Shown here: positions 34,098 to 41,767 of the stretch, piece after piece | Layout of the letters: each line of letters starts with the position of its first letter | Numbering within the stretch: the stretch's first letter is position 1 | DNA from: Flavobacterium sp. | GTDB taxonomy: Bacteria > Bacteroidota > Bacteroidia > Flavobacteriales > Flavobacteriaceae | Assembly (NCBI RefSeq): GCF_004295795.1 | Contig: NZ_SEBR01000006.1 | Location: 124,001-188,000 of the forward strand | DNA: 64,000 nt | Direction of reading: 5' to 3' | The notes under the pieces: generated by a model | The model's database searches: none | What the model was told of the DNA's origin: nothing | What the model saw: only the letters and a program-made list of their open reading frames with translations | Program-made: the position numbers and the translations under genes

Positions 34098-34316
34098 ATG
34101 CCTACAGATAAAATCTTGCTGAACAAAGGAATCAAATTTATGGCTTATGCGCTTCCTTTGTTTTTTATCGGACCATCGGTCATTTACAACGCTTTCCAGA
34201 ATAAGGAAAACGCATGGCATTATTTGGTTTTGGCCGTCGGGATCACGATGTGTTTCGGTGCGGTCTATTTTTCGTTTCGAGGTCTTTCGACGATCGTCAA
34301 AAGCATGACAGATTGA
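34098..34316 (+). CDS. DUF6095 family small membrane protein
   Basis: A 72-residue protein with two helices (about 13-29 and 42-62). DUF6095 proteins are often found just behind murQ in Flavobacteriaceae, as here (49 bases after the murQ stop). Function unknown. The start at 34098 matches the family; the open frame extends upstream into murQ. Confidence 0.75.
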   Translation: MPTDKILLNKGIKFMAYALPLFFIGPSVIYNAFQNKENAWHYLVLAVGITMCFGAVYFSFRGLSTIVKSMTD

Positions 34317-34464
34317 ATTATTGCCGCGTTTCCTGCCTGCAACTTTCATCTGCTTCCGGATCTATTTTTTGTCCTGAATTCGCAATGTAATCCAAACGAC
34401 TTACCGAGTATAGCCCGACTTTTAAAGACAAGTCTCAAGTTTGTCAGGAAAAAATTCAGTCAAT

Positions 34465-35283
34465 TCAATTGTACTTCACAATCCAGTTCTCGATGTTGTC
34501 CAAAACGACTTTTTCGGAATCGGCTTGGTTCATTCCGCAGTCGTGACCTTTGCCTTGCATGGTTATCAGTTGGCTTGGAACTTTTGCTTGCTTGAGTTTG
34601 TCGCGCATCAATGTCGCCTGTGAATACAAGACCAAATCGTCCTTGTCACCATGAAACAACAATGTCGGGATATTTTTGATTTGGGCATAAGGACTGATTT
34701 CGGTGAATTTCCTTCCAGGCTTTCCGTCTCCATATTTCGAATCGGCGAGTTTTTCGACGACATCGGATAACTGAAATTTGGCGATGTGCGCCTTGTTTTC
34801 TTCTGTATCGAATTGCGTCGGGCCACATAAAACCGCAATTGATTTCACGCCGGAATTCCGCGTGTAGGAATACAGCATGGCCAAATGCGCTCCGGCACTG
34901 ATTCCCGAGAAATGATAGCCTTTGGACGCAAATCCATATTTCGACGCAACTTCGCGCATGTATTTCTCTGCGTTGCCTATGTCGTCCAGCAAATCTTTCG
35001 CATGCACGTTCTCACTCACGTAGCGATAATCGACATTTGCCACGACGAACCCGCGGTCTCTTAGGTCGCGCGCCGTTTTATCGGTGAATTCTTTGCCGCC
35101 GAGACTCCATGCGCCACCGTGAAGCAGTAGCAACACAGGCGTTTTCGCGTCGATTTTCTTCGGAAGGAAAAGGTCGAGATTCTGTTGTCTTTCTTTTCCA
35201 TACGCCAGATTGCGAAGGTCTTGCTGCGCAAATCCGACGAATGCCGAAAACAATAAAACTACCAGTACTGAAAACTTTCTCAT
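34465..35283 (-). CDS. Alpha/beta hydrolase, secreted esterase (BD-FAE/HSL type)
   Basis: The 272-residue protein has a signal peptide (MRKFSVLVVLLFSAFVGFAQ), the oxyanion motif LLLLHGGAW (51-59), nucleophile Ser129 in SGISAGAH, Asp in GDKDDLV and His in GKGHDCG. It fits the family of periplasmic esterases acting on acetylated or feruloylated sugars. It overlaps the SASA esterase by 4 bases (ATGA), so they are produced together and probably act on the same polymer or sialoside. Confidence 0.88.
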   Translation of the reverse strand: MRKFSVLVVLLFSAFVGFAQQDLRNLAYGKERQQNLDLFLPKKIDAKTPVLLLLHGGAWSLGGKEFTDKTARDLRDRGFVVANVDYRYVSENVHAKDLLDDIGNAEKYMREVASKYGFASKGYHFSGISAGAHLAMLYSYTRNSGVKSIAVLCGPTQFDTEENKAHIAKFQLSDVVEKLADSKYGDGKPGRKFTEISPYAQIKNIPTLLFHGDKDDLVLYSQATLMRDKLKQAKVPSQLITMQGKGHDCGMNQADSEKVVLDNIENWIVKYN

Positions 35284-36230
35284 TTTTTGTTAATTACCTT
35301 AAACATCTCATTCGCGAATTGTTTCCCGAAATCTATATAGCCCGCGGTGTCGTAGTGATAAGCATCCGAATACGAATATTTCGAGGTTGTCCTGACGATT
35401 CCCGCGTGAGCATCTTCCCGAACATACTTTTCCTGCATCGCGCGGACGATGTCGCCAAACTTGAATACGATTCCCGAATCGCTATTGCCAGAATCGCTGA
35501 TTTTACCGATAACTACGGGCAAATCCTTAGTGCCGAAAACGCCTCTCATTTTCTCCATCAGATGTTTGAGGTTGGCGTAATACTCAAAAGCGATTTCTTC
35601 GGTGAACGAGCCGTCGCCTTCGCCTTGCATCCACAAAATCCCCGACGGCACGAGCTTATCTGGTTTTCCGTCTCCATCGATGTCTTTCGCCTCCATCGCG
35701 CCTTCTACTGTTTTCAGGAAAAAGTCGTATTGGTTGGGTTTTGCTTTGTATTCGGGTTCCCAACAGCCGAATGGACCGGTCGCCAGGCTGTCGAGTCCTG
35801 AGCCGTTTCTGGCATACTTTATTATGGCGATTTTTTCGCCCGGAAACAATTCCTGCAACGTTTTGGCAAATGTGAGCTCGATTCCGAACCGATCTGACAA
35901 TTTGTTCTGCTTTCCATCTGATGAAAATCCTGTTCCGTGGCCGGGTTTTAGCTGTTCCCACTTCCCGAGTCCAAGGTTTGGCTCTCCGTCTCCGCCTCTA
36001 TTGCCGTCGAAAATATAGACGTCTTTTAGCGCCGTATTCAATTCAGTGGGCAAATCTTTTGTATATCCGAATCCTTCCATGTTCGATTGTCCGCCCAAAT
36101 AGAACATTCTGTATGTATTGCCTTTTGCATCAGGAGATTTCGCCTTTTTGGATTGCGCTTCCGCGGATAAAATCGCGGCTAACGATGCAAAGCTGCAAAA
36201 AAGAATTCGGGATAGTCGGTTGTTAAGCAT
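35280..36230 (-). CDS. Sialate O-acetylesterase-like SGNH hydrolase (CE family, SASA domain)
   Basis: The 316-residue protein has a signal peptide (to about residue 26), SASA block I GGQSNMEG with Ser49, MQGEGD (201-206), and the catalytic Asp289/His292 in SDAYHYD. It should deacetylate sialic acid or plant-derived acetylated sugars. A loop DIDGDGKPD (183-191) has the spacing of an EF-hand/dockerin-like calcium site inside the domain. The start codon is immediately upstream of a 20-base repeat array. It is followed by the coupled alpha/beta hydrolase. Confidence 0.9.
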   Translation of the reverse strand: MLNNRLSRILFCSFASLAAILSAEAQSKKAKSPDAKGNTYRMFYLGGQSNMEGFGYTKDLPTELNTALKDVYIFDGNRGGDGEPNLGLGKWEQLKPGHGTGFSSDGKQNKLSDRFGIELTFAKTLQELFPGEKIAIIKYARNGSGLDSLATGPFGCWEPEYKAKPNQYDFFLKTVEGAMEAKDIDGDGKPDKLVPSGILWMQGEGDGSFTEEIAFEYYANLKHLMEKMRGVFGTKDLPVVIGKISDSGNSDSGIVFKFGDIVRAMQEKYVREDAHAGIVRTTSKYSYSDAYHYDTAGYIDFGKQFANEMFKVINKK

Positions 36231-36282
36231 TTACTGTCGTTTATAAACGTTTACTGTCGTTTGTAAACGTTTACTGTCGTTT
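36231..36282. repeat. 20-base direct repeats (GTTTACTGTCGTTTATAAAC)
   Basis: Nearly three copies of a 20-base unit containing the palindrome AAACGTTT, directly upstream of the esterase start codon. A related array is at 8169-8216 before lpd. Confidence 0.85.
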
Positions 36283-36343
36283 ACCATTGGGAAAAGTACG
36301 AAAAAAAGGCCGTAATTTTAGGAGTCAAAAACCGTAGCCAGCC

Positions 36344-36922
36344 ATGGAAAACCAACAGCCGAATTACATTACGAGCGCCAAAAGGCAGTTTCTTTATTAC
36401 AAGACTCTTGGAGAAAAAGCAATAGCGCAATTGAACGAAGAACAACTTTTTGAGAGACAGGATGAAGATTCGAACAGCATCGCGATGATCGTGAACCACT
36501 TGTGCGGCAATATGCTTTCGCGCTGGACTGATTTCCTGACTTCGGACGGAGAAAAAGACTGGCGCGACCGCGACTCGGAGTTTGAAGATGTACTGAAAAC
36601 CAAAAAGGAAGTTTCTGACGCTTGGGAAAAAGGCTGGAAGTGCCTGTTCGAAGCGCTCGAAAATCTGGCTGAAAGCGATCTTGCGCAAATCATATATATA
36701 AGGAACGAAGGCCATACCGTGATGGAAGCTATAAACCGGCAGATGGCACATTATCCTTATCACATCGGGCAGATCGTGTTCTGTGCCAAGATGCTGAAAT
36801 CGAGCGCTTGGGAAAGCTTGTCGATTCCGCGCAATGCCTCGCGAAATTACAATGACGCGAAATTCTCGGCAGACAAGGCGATGCGGCATTTTACCGAAGA
36901 GGAACTCAAAAGAATAAAATAG
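36344..36922 (+). CDS. DUF1572 family protein (DinB-like)
   Basis: The 192-residue helical protein has the pattern AMIVNHLCGNMLSRWTDFL ... HTVMEAINRQMAHYPYHIGQIVFCAKML, with His residues (about 51, 131 and 141) in the positions used by DinB/YfiT four-helix bundles to bind a metal ion. DUF1572 proteins are presumed metal-dependent transferases or detoxification enzymes with bacillithiol-type or unknown thiol substrates. It stands alone. Confidence 0.86.
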   Translation: MENQQPNYITSAKRQFLYYKTLGEKAIAQLNEEQLFERQDEDSNSIAMIVNHLCGNMLSRWTDFLTSDGEKDWRDRDSEFEDVLKTKKEVSDAWEKGWKCLFEALENLAESDLAQIIYIRNEGHTVMEAINRQMAHYPYHIGQIVFCAKMLKSSAWESLSIPRNASRNYNDAKFSADKAMRHFTEEELKRIK

Positions 36923-36974
36923 CGGGATTTGCTTGTGTGGTTTGAAAGCCGAGTCGTACTTTTGCCACCGGAAT

Positions 36975-37119
36975 GCAGCCCCGATGGCCGCGGATAGCCC
37001 ACAGGTTGCAGGCCTTTATTTTTACCGCCTGGCGCAGCGACCGAAGGAAGCTCGTGCCAGACGGCTAAAAATTTGGCCTGCAACCGAGGACTAGCAGCAA
37101 ACAGCGGGATTTTGCTGCC
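36975..37119 (+). repeat. Structured dispersed element, copy C
   Basis: Forward copy of the element: starts GCAGCCCCGATGGCCGCGG, core AGCGACCGAAGGAAGCTC (37036-37053), arms GGTTGCAGGCC and GGCCTGCAACC, ends AGCGGGATTTTGCTGCC. It ends 18 bases before the next gene. Confidence 0.8.
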
Positions 37120-37137
37120 CAAAAAAACAACTGCAAC

Positions 37138-37539
37138 ATGAGAATTCCTTCCAACGTAAAAAAAGGTTTCGCACTGCTTTTGCTGCTGCAACTCCTACTT
37201 TCGACAACTTCTTGCTACGAAACTCAACGCGAATGCAAGGATTTCAAGACCGGGGAATTCGAATTCAAGACCAAAGTGGACGGCGTAATGCGAACCACGA
37301 AGTTCGTGAGGAACGATACGCTCGAGATTGATTTTTACCAAGGGAAATCAGACACTTCGAGTATTCGTTGGGTGAACGACTGCGAGTATATCGTGCAGAA
37401 ATTACATCCAAAAAACATGGCGGAACGCAAGGCTATCGCCATGAAAATCTTGACCACGTCGAAAAATTCGTATACCTTTGAATACGGGAATGTAGGCAGC
37501 GCCGCGACCCAAAAAGGTACCGTTACCAAAATAAAATAA
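37138..37539 (+). CDS. Conserved flavobacterial lipoprotein
   Basis: The 133-residue protein has a signal ending at Cys26 (LLLSTTSCYETQRE) and the body CKDFKTGEFEFKTKVDGVMRTTKFVRNDTLEIDFY ... TSSIRWVNDCEYIVQKLHPKN. Relatives of this sequence are often labelled DNA topoisomerase IV in databases, apparently by error: there is no topoisomerase motif. Likely an envelope protein of unknown role. It starts just after element C and is 12 bases before the TerC gene. Confidence 0.82.
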   Translation: MRIPSNVKKGFALLLLLQLLLSTTSCYETQRECKDFKTGEFEFKTKVDGVMRTTKFVRNDTLEIDFYQGKSDTSSIRWVNDCEYIVQKLHPKNMAERKAIAMKILTTSKNSYTFEYGNVGSAATQKGTVTKIK

Positions 37540-37551
37540 CAGCCTGAATAA

Positions 37552-38349
37552 ATGGAAGTTTTCCTGAATCCGAATGCCTGGGTCGCCTTGTTGACATTGA
37601 CTTTTCTCGAAATCGTGCTCGGTATCGACAACATTATTTTCATTTCGATCACTACCGGAAAACTTCCGCAGGAACTCAGAAAGAAAGCGACCAAAATCGG
37701 GATGTTTCTGGCTATGTTCATGCGCATCGCGATGTTGTTCGGAATCAGCCTTTTGATTGCCATGAAAGCGCCTTGGTTCGAGGTGAACATCTCATGGTTC
37801 GAGATTCACGTTTCAGGTCAGGCGATGATTTTGTTCCTTGGCGGACTTTTCCTGCTTTACAAAAGTACGGTCGAGATTCGCGAAAAGGTAGAATATCACG
37901 GGGAAGAAGAAAAGGAAATCAAGAAATCGGCGACCAAGTCGTTCACGAACGTGATTTTCCAGATCATCCTTATCGACATCGTCTTCTCTTTTGACAGTAT
38001 TTTGACGGCCGTCGGAATGACAAGTGGCGTCGAAGGAGCGCTTTACATAATGATTACCGCGGTTGTGATCTCGGTTCTTATCATGATGCAATTCGCCGTT
38101 CCGGTGGGAACTTTCGTAAACAAACATCCTTCTATCCAGATACTGGCGTTGACTTTTTTAATCCTTATCGGATTCATGCTGGTCATCGAGGCCGCCCACG
38201 TGGCTCACGCTTCGTTCTTTGGAAATACCGTTACGTCGGTTCCGAAAGGCTATCTCTATTTTGCGATCGCGTTCTCCCTGTTGGTGGAATTCCTCAACAT
38301 GAAAATGGACCGGAACAATAAAAGCAATTCACCTGACGAATCGGCCTAA
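37552..38349 (+). CDS. TerC/Alx family membrane protein
   Basis: The 265-residue protein has seven or so helices with FLEIVLGIDNIIFISI and DIVFSFDSILTAVG, the paired acidic motifs of the TerC family (YjbE/Alx). These proteins act in metal homeostasis, notably Mn2+ export and protein metalation at the membrane. It ends 3 bases before the CNGKCHLM gene, so it may be the first gene of the copper-related cluster, or simply a neighbour. Confidence 0.9.
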   Translation: MEVFLNPNAWVALLTLTFLEIVLGIDNIIFISITTGKLPQELRKKATKIGMFLAMFMRIAMLFGISLLIAMKAPWFEVNISWFEIHVSGQAMILFLGGLFLLYKSTVEIREKVEYHGEEEKEIKKSATKSFTNVIFQIILIDIVFSFDSILTAVGMTSGVEGALYIMITAVVISVLIMMQFAVPVGTFVNKHPSIQILALTFLILIGFMLVIEAAHVAHASFFGNTVTSVPKGYLYFAIAFSLLVEFLNMKMDRNNKSNSPDESA

Positions 38350-38352
38350 ACC

Positions 38353-38721
38353 TTGAAATTTCTAGTCATCATAACGGCGTTTTTCCTGCTTTTCAAACCG
38401 GTTTTCCCGGTGTTGGATTACGTCGTGAATTATGATTACATCTCAAAAGTGCTTTGTGAGAACAAGGCCAAACCAGAAATGCAATGTAATGGTAAATGTC
38501 ACCTGATGCAGGAATTGGCCAAGTCGTCCGAAACCGAAAAACCGGCTTCCCAAAACGACAAGAAAGCCTTCTCACCTATCGAATTGTTCTGCAACACGGC
38601 GACTGAAATCGTGCTTGAGCCCGTTTTTGAGATTTCCGCACGTACCCCTTTTTACGCTTTTCATACCTCGAAAGCCGTCGGTTTTGACGGCAGCGTTTTC
38701 CATCCGCCTATTTTGGCCTAG
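38353..38721 (+). CDS. Small membrane-anchored protein with CNGKCHLM motif
   Basis: The 122-residue protein begins at a TTG (MKFLVIITAFFLLFKPVFP), with a hydrophobic N-terminal anchor or signal, then LDYVVNYDYISKVLCENKAKPEMQCNGKCHLMQELAK. The Cys45-x-x-x-Cys49-His50 and Met52 set looks like a soft-metal (Cu) site. Later comes a tail ending in SVFHPPILA. The family is common in Flavobacteria next to TonB receptors and copper genes but uncharacterised. It lies 3 bases after the TerC gene and 84 bases before MbnP. Confidence 0.75.
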   Translation: MKFLVIITAFFLLFKPVFPVLDYVVNYDYISKVLCENKAKPEMQCNGKCHLMQELAKSSETEKPASQNDKKAFSPIELFCNTATEIVLEPVFEISARTPFYAFHTSKAVGFDGSVFHPPILA

Positions 38722-38805
38722 TTGATTTTCTCGTTTGCGAACCTTTACGGGTTCTGCATTTTCACGCCTTTTCGGCAACAATCAACTATTCTCAAAATTT
38801 TGGAA

Positions 38806-39603
38806 ATGACAGTAAAAACACTTTTTGCCGCAATGGCAAGCGCATGCCTTTTGGCCTCATGCAGCAGCGACGACTCAAATGCGAATTTGGCAGGCGACGG
38901 CAGTATCAACATAGAATTCGACAACGTCTACGGATCGAACAACCTGATTTTGAACACGCAACCGAACACGACTTCCCAAAGTGAGATACTCAAGGTTTCC
39001 CAACTCAAGTACATCGTCAGCAACATCAAATTGAACAAAGCCGACGGCACCACGTTCACCTACCCGAAATCACAAAGTTATTTTATCGTCGATGAAACCG
39101 ATATGGCATCCCAAATCATCAACCTCCAAGGCATTCCGTCCGGCGATTACGTTTCGATCAGTTTCGGGATTGGCGTGGACGAACAACAATGGCAGTTGGG
39201 CGCCGACGGACAAGGCGACTTTTTGGCTTTGGCGCAATCGCAGGACATGCTTTGGTCATGGAGCGCGGGCTATAAATTTCTGGCGTTCGAAGGCACTTTC
39301 ACTGCTCCGGGCGTTTCGTCGGAAACCGTATTCATGGTTCATACGGGCAAAACCGGAACCGATTACAATTACACTTCGGTCACGATTCCGTTCACGAACG
39401 CCGCTTTGGTGCGCACGAACATCACGCCTCAGGTGCACATTTTTGCCGATGCCTCGAAAATCATCGACGGAACGAACAAGGTGATCCTGTCCCAAAACAA
39501 CGAAGGCGGAATGGGCGCGATGATCATGGGCGGAGCGAATTTGCCTTTGATCACGGCCAACCTGTCGCAAATGTTTACGGTCAACCACGTACACAACGAG
39601 TAA
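38806..39603 (+). CDS. mbnP: MbnP family copper-binding lipoprotein
   Basis: The 265-residue protein has a lipoprotein signal (Cys19) and the MbnP fold: GSINIEFDNVYGSNNLIL, LSQLKYIVSNIKLNKADGT, and QDMLWSWSAGYKFLAFEG (Trp150, Trp152), ending TVNHVHNE. In methanotrophs MbnP binds copper and a Trp in it is oxidised to kynurenine by the partner MbnH. The partner is encoded immediately after, overlapping by one base (TAATG). No methanobactin genes are seen, as usual in Bacteroidota. Confidence 0.88.
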   Translation: MTVKTLFAAMASACLLASCSSDDSNANLAGDGSINIEFDNVYGSNNLILNTQPNTTSQSEILKVSQLKYIVSNIKLNKADGTTFTYPKSQSYFIVDETDMASQIINLQGIPSGDYVSISFGIGVDEQQWQLGADGQGDFLALAQSQDMLWSWSAGYKFLAFEGTFTAPGVSSETVFMVHTGKTGTDYNYTSVTIPFTNAALVRTNITPQVHIFADASKIIDGTNKVILSQNNEGGMGAMIMGGANLPLITANLSQMFTVNHVHNE

Positions 39604-40637
39604 TGAAGCGGATTTTTATTTTGGTTTTCATCGGATTGGCTTCTTGCTCGTCCGATGAAACTTCTTATGTCGATGTGCCGCTTGCGATCGAAAAACCGTC
39701 GAATTTCCCCGATCTCGCTTACAATTTCGAAGCGAACCAACCGACTCAGGCCGGATTCGAGCTCGGACGCAAGCTTTTTTACGAAGGACGGCTTTCAGCT
39801 GACGGAACGATCTCGTGCGGGTTTTGTCACATCCAGCAACACGCCTTTACGCACCACGGCCACAGTTTGAGCCACGGAATCGACAACGCCGTCGGGATGC
39901 GAAATACACCGGCCATCCAAAACATGGCTTTCCAACCGTTTTTCATGTACGACGGATCGACCGACAATCTCGACCTGCAACCGGTAATCCCGATTACGAG
40001 CGAAGTCGAAATGCATGGCAATCTGGCGAATATCGTCACTGTTTTACAGTCCGATCCCGACTATCGGAAGTTGTTCAAACGCGCTTTTCCAAACGCCGAA
40101 ATCGATACGGAACACCTGCTCAAAGCCCTTGGACAATTCATGGCCATGCTGCAAAGCTCGAACTCGCGTTTCGACAAGTTCCGTCGCAACGAAAGCGGTG
40201 GCAGCATGACTCCCGACGAAAATTCGGGTTACCAGATTTTCCAGAACAAATGTGCATCCTGTCACGCAACAGACTTGCAAACCGACAATTCGTTCCGAAA
40301 CAACGGACTTGCAGTAAACATGCAATTGAACGACGAAGGACGTTTTCGCGTCACGCACCTGGTTTCGGACAAGTACAAATTCAAGGTTCCGAGTTTGCGA
40401 AATGTCGAGAAAACCGCGCCATATATGCACGACGGCCGATTTTATACTTTGGATGCCGTACTCGACCATTATGCGGCGGGCGTGCAACCTTCGGCGACTT
40501 TGGATCCGATTTTGAACCAGAACGGAACGCCTGGAATTCCATTGACACTAGACGAAAAATCCAAGCTTATCGCGTTTCTCAAGACTTTGACGGACGATGA
40601 TTTCCTGACCAATCCTAAATTTTCAGAATTCCAATGA
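39603..40637 (+). CDS. mbnH: MbnH/MauG-type di-heme cytochrome c peroxidase family protein
   Basis: The 344-residue protein is a lipoprotein (Cys15) with two c-type heme motifs, CGFCH (72-76) and CASCH (217-221), and the family pattern NTPAIQNMAFQPFFMYDG and VPSLRNVEKTAPYMHDGR with distal ligand candidates. The two-heme, single-gene pair with MbnP strongly suggests the MbnH branch (oxidation of a partner Trp to kynurenine) rather than a plain CCP. It overlaps the barrel gene by 4 bases (ATGA). Confidence 0.88.
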   Translation: MKRIFILVFIGLASCSSDETSYVDVPLAIEKPSNFPDLAYNFEANQPTQAGFELGRKLFYEGRLSADGTISCGFCHIQQHAFTHHGHSLSHGIDNAVGMRNTPAIQNMAFQPFFMYDGSTDNLDLQPVIPITSEVEMHGNLANIVTVLQSDPDYRKLFKRAFPNAEIDTEHLLKALGQFMAMLQSSNSRFDKFRRNESGGSMTPDENSGYQIFQNKCASCHATDLQTDNSFRNNGLAVNMQLNDEGRFRVTHLVSDKYKFKVPSLRNVEKTAPYMHDGRFYTLDAVLDHYAAGVQPSATLDPILNQNGTPGIPLTLDEKSKLIAFLKTLTDDDFLTNPKFSEFQ

Positions 40638-41578
40638 AAAGATTTATACTGATTTTGCTGTTTCCGATCTTGGCTTTTGCTTCGGAAACCGACACGCTTT
40701 CGACAAATTACAAACGACAGTTCGCCAAAATGCTGGACGATTGCGACGCGTGCGGATGTTCGGCTACTGGCGGAAGCATGGGTTTTGCATCGTTGCTCAA
40801 CACGAATTTCGTCGGGCTGCGCTACATTTACCAACGCTATTCCAGCACCGACGGCCTTTACGCGAATTCGCCCTGGTTCACCGAGCAATTCAATTCGGTA
40901 CAAGTTTGGGGAAGAATTCCGGTTTTCAAAAATGCGCAAGTGAGCGTGCTTTTGCCTTACCACAACAACACGCGTGAGACCGAAACGGGTTCGCATACGA
41001 TTTCCGGATTGGGCGATTTGACCGTCATCGGACTTTATCGCGTCTACCAAACCATGACCGATTCCACATTTTTTGCGCATACGATCCAACTTGGTGCCGG
41101 CTTAAAAGCTCCGACAGGAAAATATGACGAGGCCAACAACGGCAGTATCAATCCGGGTTTTCAGCTTGGAACGGGAAGTTGGGATTATTTGTTTTTGGCC
41201 GAAAACACGATCAGAAGAAAAAAATTCGGATTCCAGACCATGCTGAATTACGTGGTGAAAACCGAAAACCAAAAACATTACCGATTCGGGAACCAATTCA
41301 ACTATTCGGGAACGTTTTTTTGGTTGCAGGAACGGGACGCATTCTCACTTTCGCCTCAAGTTGGCGTGGCCGGAGAAGTTTCCCAAGGCAACAAGCAATA
41401 CCGCCAATTGGTTTCGAGAACTTCGGGCAACATTCTCTTCGGAAAGCTTGGGATTGAAGGCGGAATCAAACGTTGGTCGGCTGGAGCGCAGTTTCTATTG
41501 CCTTTGAACCAGGATTTGACCGGCGGCCGAGTCAATGCAAAATACCGTGTTGGCATCAATGTCAATTACAGCTTGTAA
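40634..41578 (+). CDS. Outer-membrane beta-barrel with N-terminal CDACGC motif
   Basis: The 314-residue protein has a signal peptide (MKRFILILLFPILAFA), a mature N-terminus with Cys37-x-x-Cys40-x-Cys42 in DDCDACGCSATGGSMGF, then a strand-rich barrel ending in RVGINVNYSL with a terminal aromatic/hydrophobic residue as barrels do. Homologues follow MbnP/MbnH in other Flavobacteria. It probably carries metal or an oxidised product across the outer membrane. The copper link is inferred from the Cys motif and from the operon. Confidence 0.82.
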   Translation: MKRFILILLFPILAFASETDTLSTNYKRQFAKMLDDCDACGCSATGGSMGFASLLNTNFVGLRYIYQRYSSTDGLYANSPWFTEQFNSVQVWGRIPVFKNAQVSVLLPYHNNTRETETGSHTISGLGDLTVIGLYRVYQTMTDSTFFAHTIQLGAGLKAPTGKYDEANNGSINPGFQLGTGSWDYLFLAENTIRRKKFGFQTMLNYVVKTENQKHYRFGNQFNYSGTFFWLQERDAFSLSPQVGVAGEVSQGNKQYRQLVSRTSGNILFGKLGIEGGIKRWSAGAQFLLPLNQDLTGGRVNAKYRVGINVNYSL

Positions 41579-41616
41579 GTACGTTTCTTGCGGCTTGGAC
41601 AACAACGCAAAATAAA

Positions 41617-41660
41617 AAGCCACGACTACACAAGTTCCGGGATTCGTGTATTCGTGGCTT
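41617..41660. terminator. Hairpin terminator between barrel gene and parC
   Basis: AAAAAGCCACGAC...TCGTGGCTT, an 18-base imperfect inverted repeat. On the minus strand it ends in TTTTTATTTT, so it serves parC best; it may also stop the plus-strand transcript. Confidence 0.65.
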
Positions 41661-41767
41661 AATCAATTGTCATTGAACCAAGTATACAATCGAGAAGTTG
41701 AGTCAACGATTGGCCTTCACAGCTACTGGTTAAAAAGGAAATTTGCAATTTAGGAGCAAATTAGTCA

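Noticed and set aside
36231..36282. CRISPR or origin iterons
   Set aside because: 20-base units are contiguous, without spacers; no replication gene or AT-rich origin signature is nearby.
37138..37539. DNA topoisomerase IV subunit
   Set aside because: Only 133 residues with a lipoprotein signal and no GHKL, TOPRIM or catalytic Tyr motif.
39603..40637. Ordinary cytochrome c peroxidase
   Set aside because: Two CxxCH fit, but the tight pairing with MbnP favours the MbnH branch; kept as family-level uncertainty.
41473..41676. Plus-strand frame of 67 codons
   Set aside because: A different frame over the barrel gene and the terminator hairpin, with no separate start signal.
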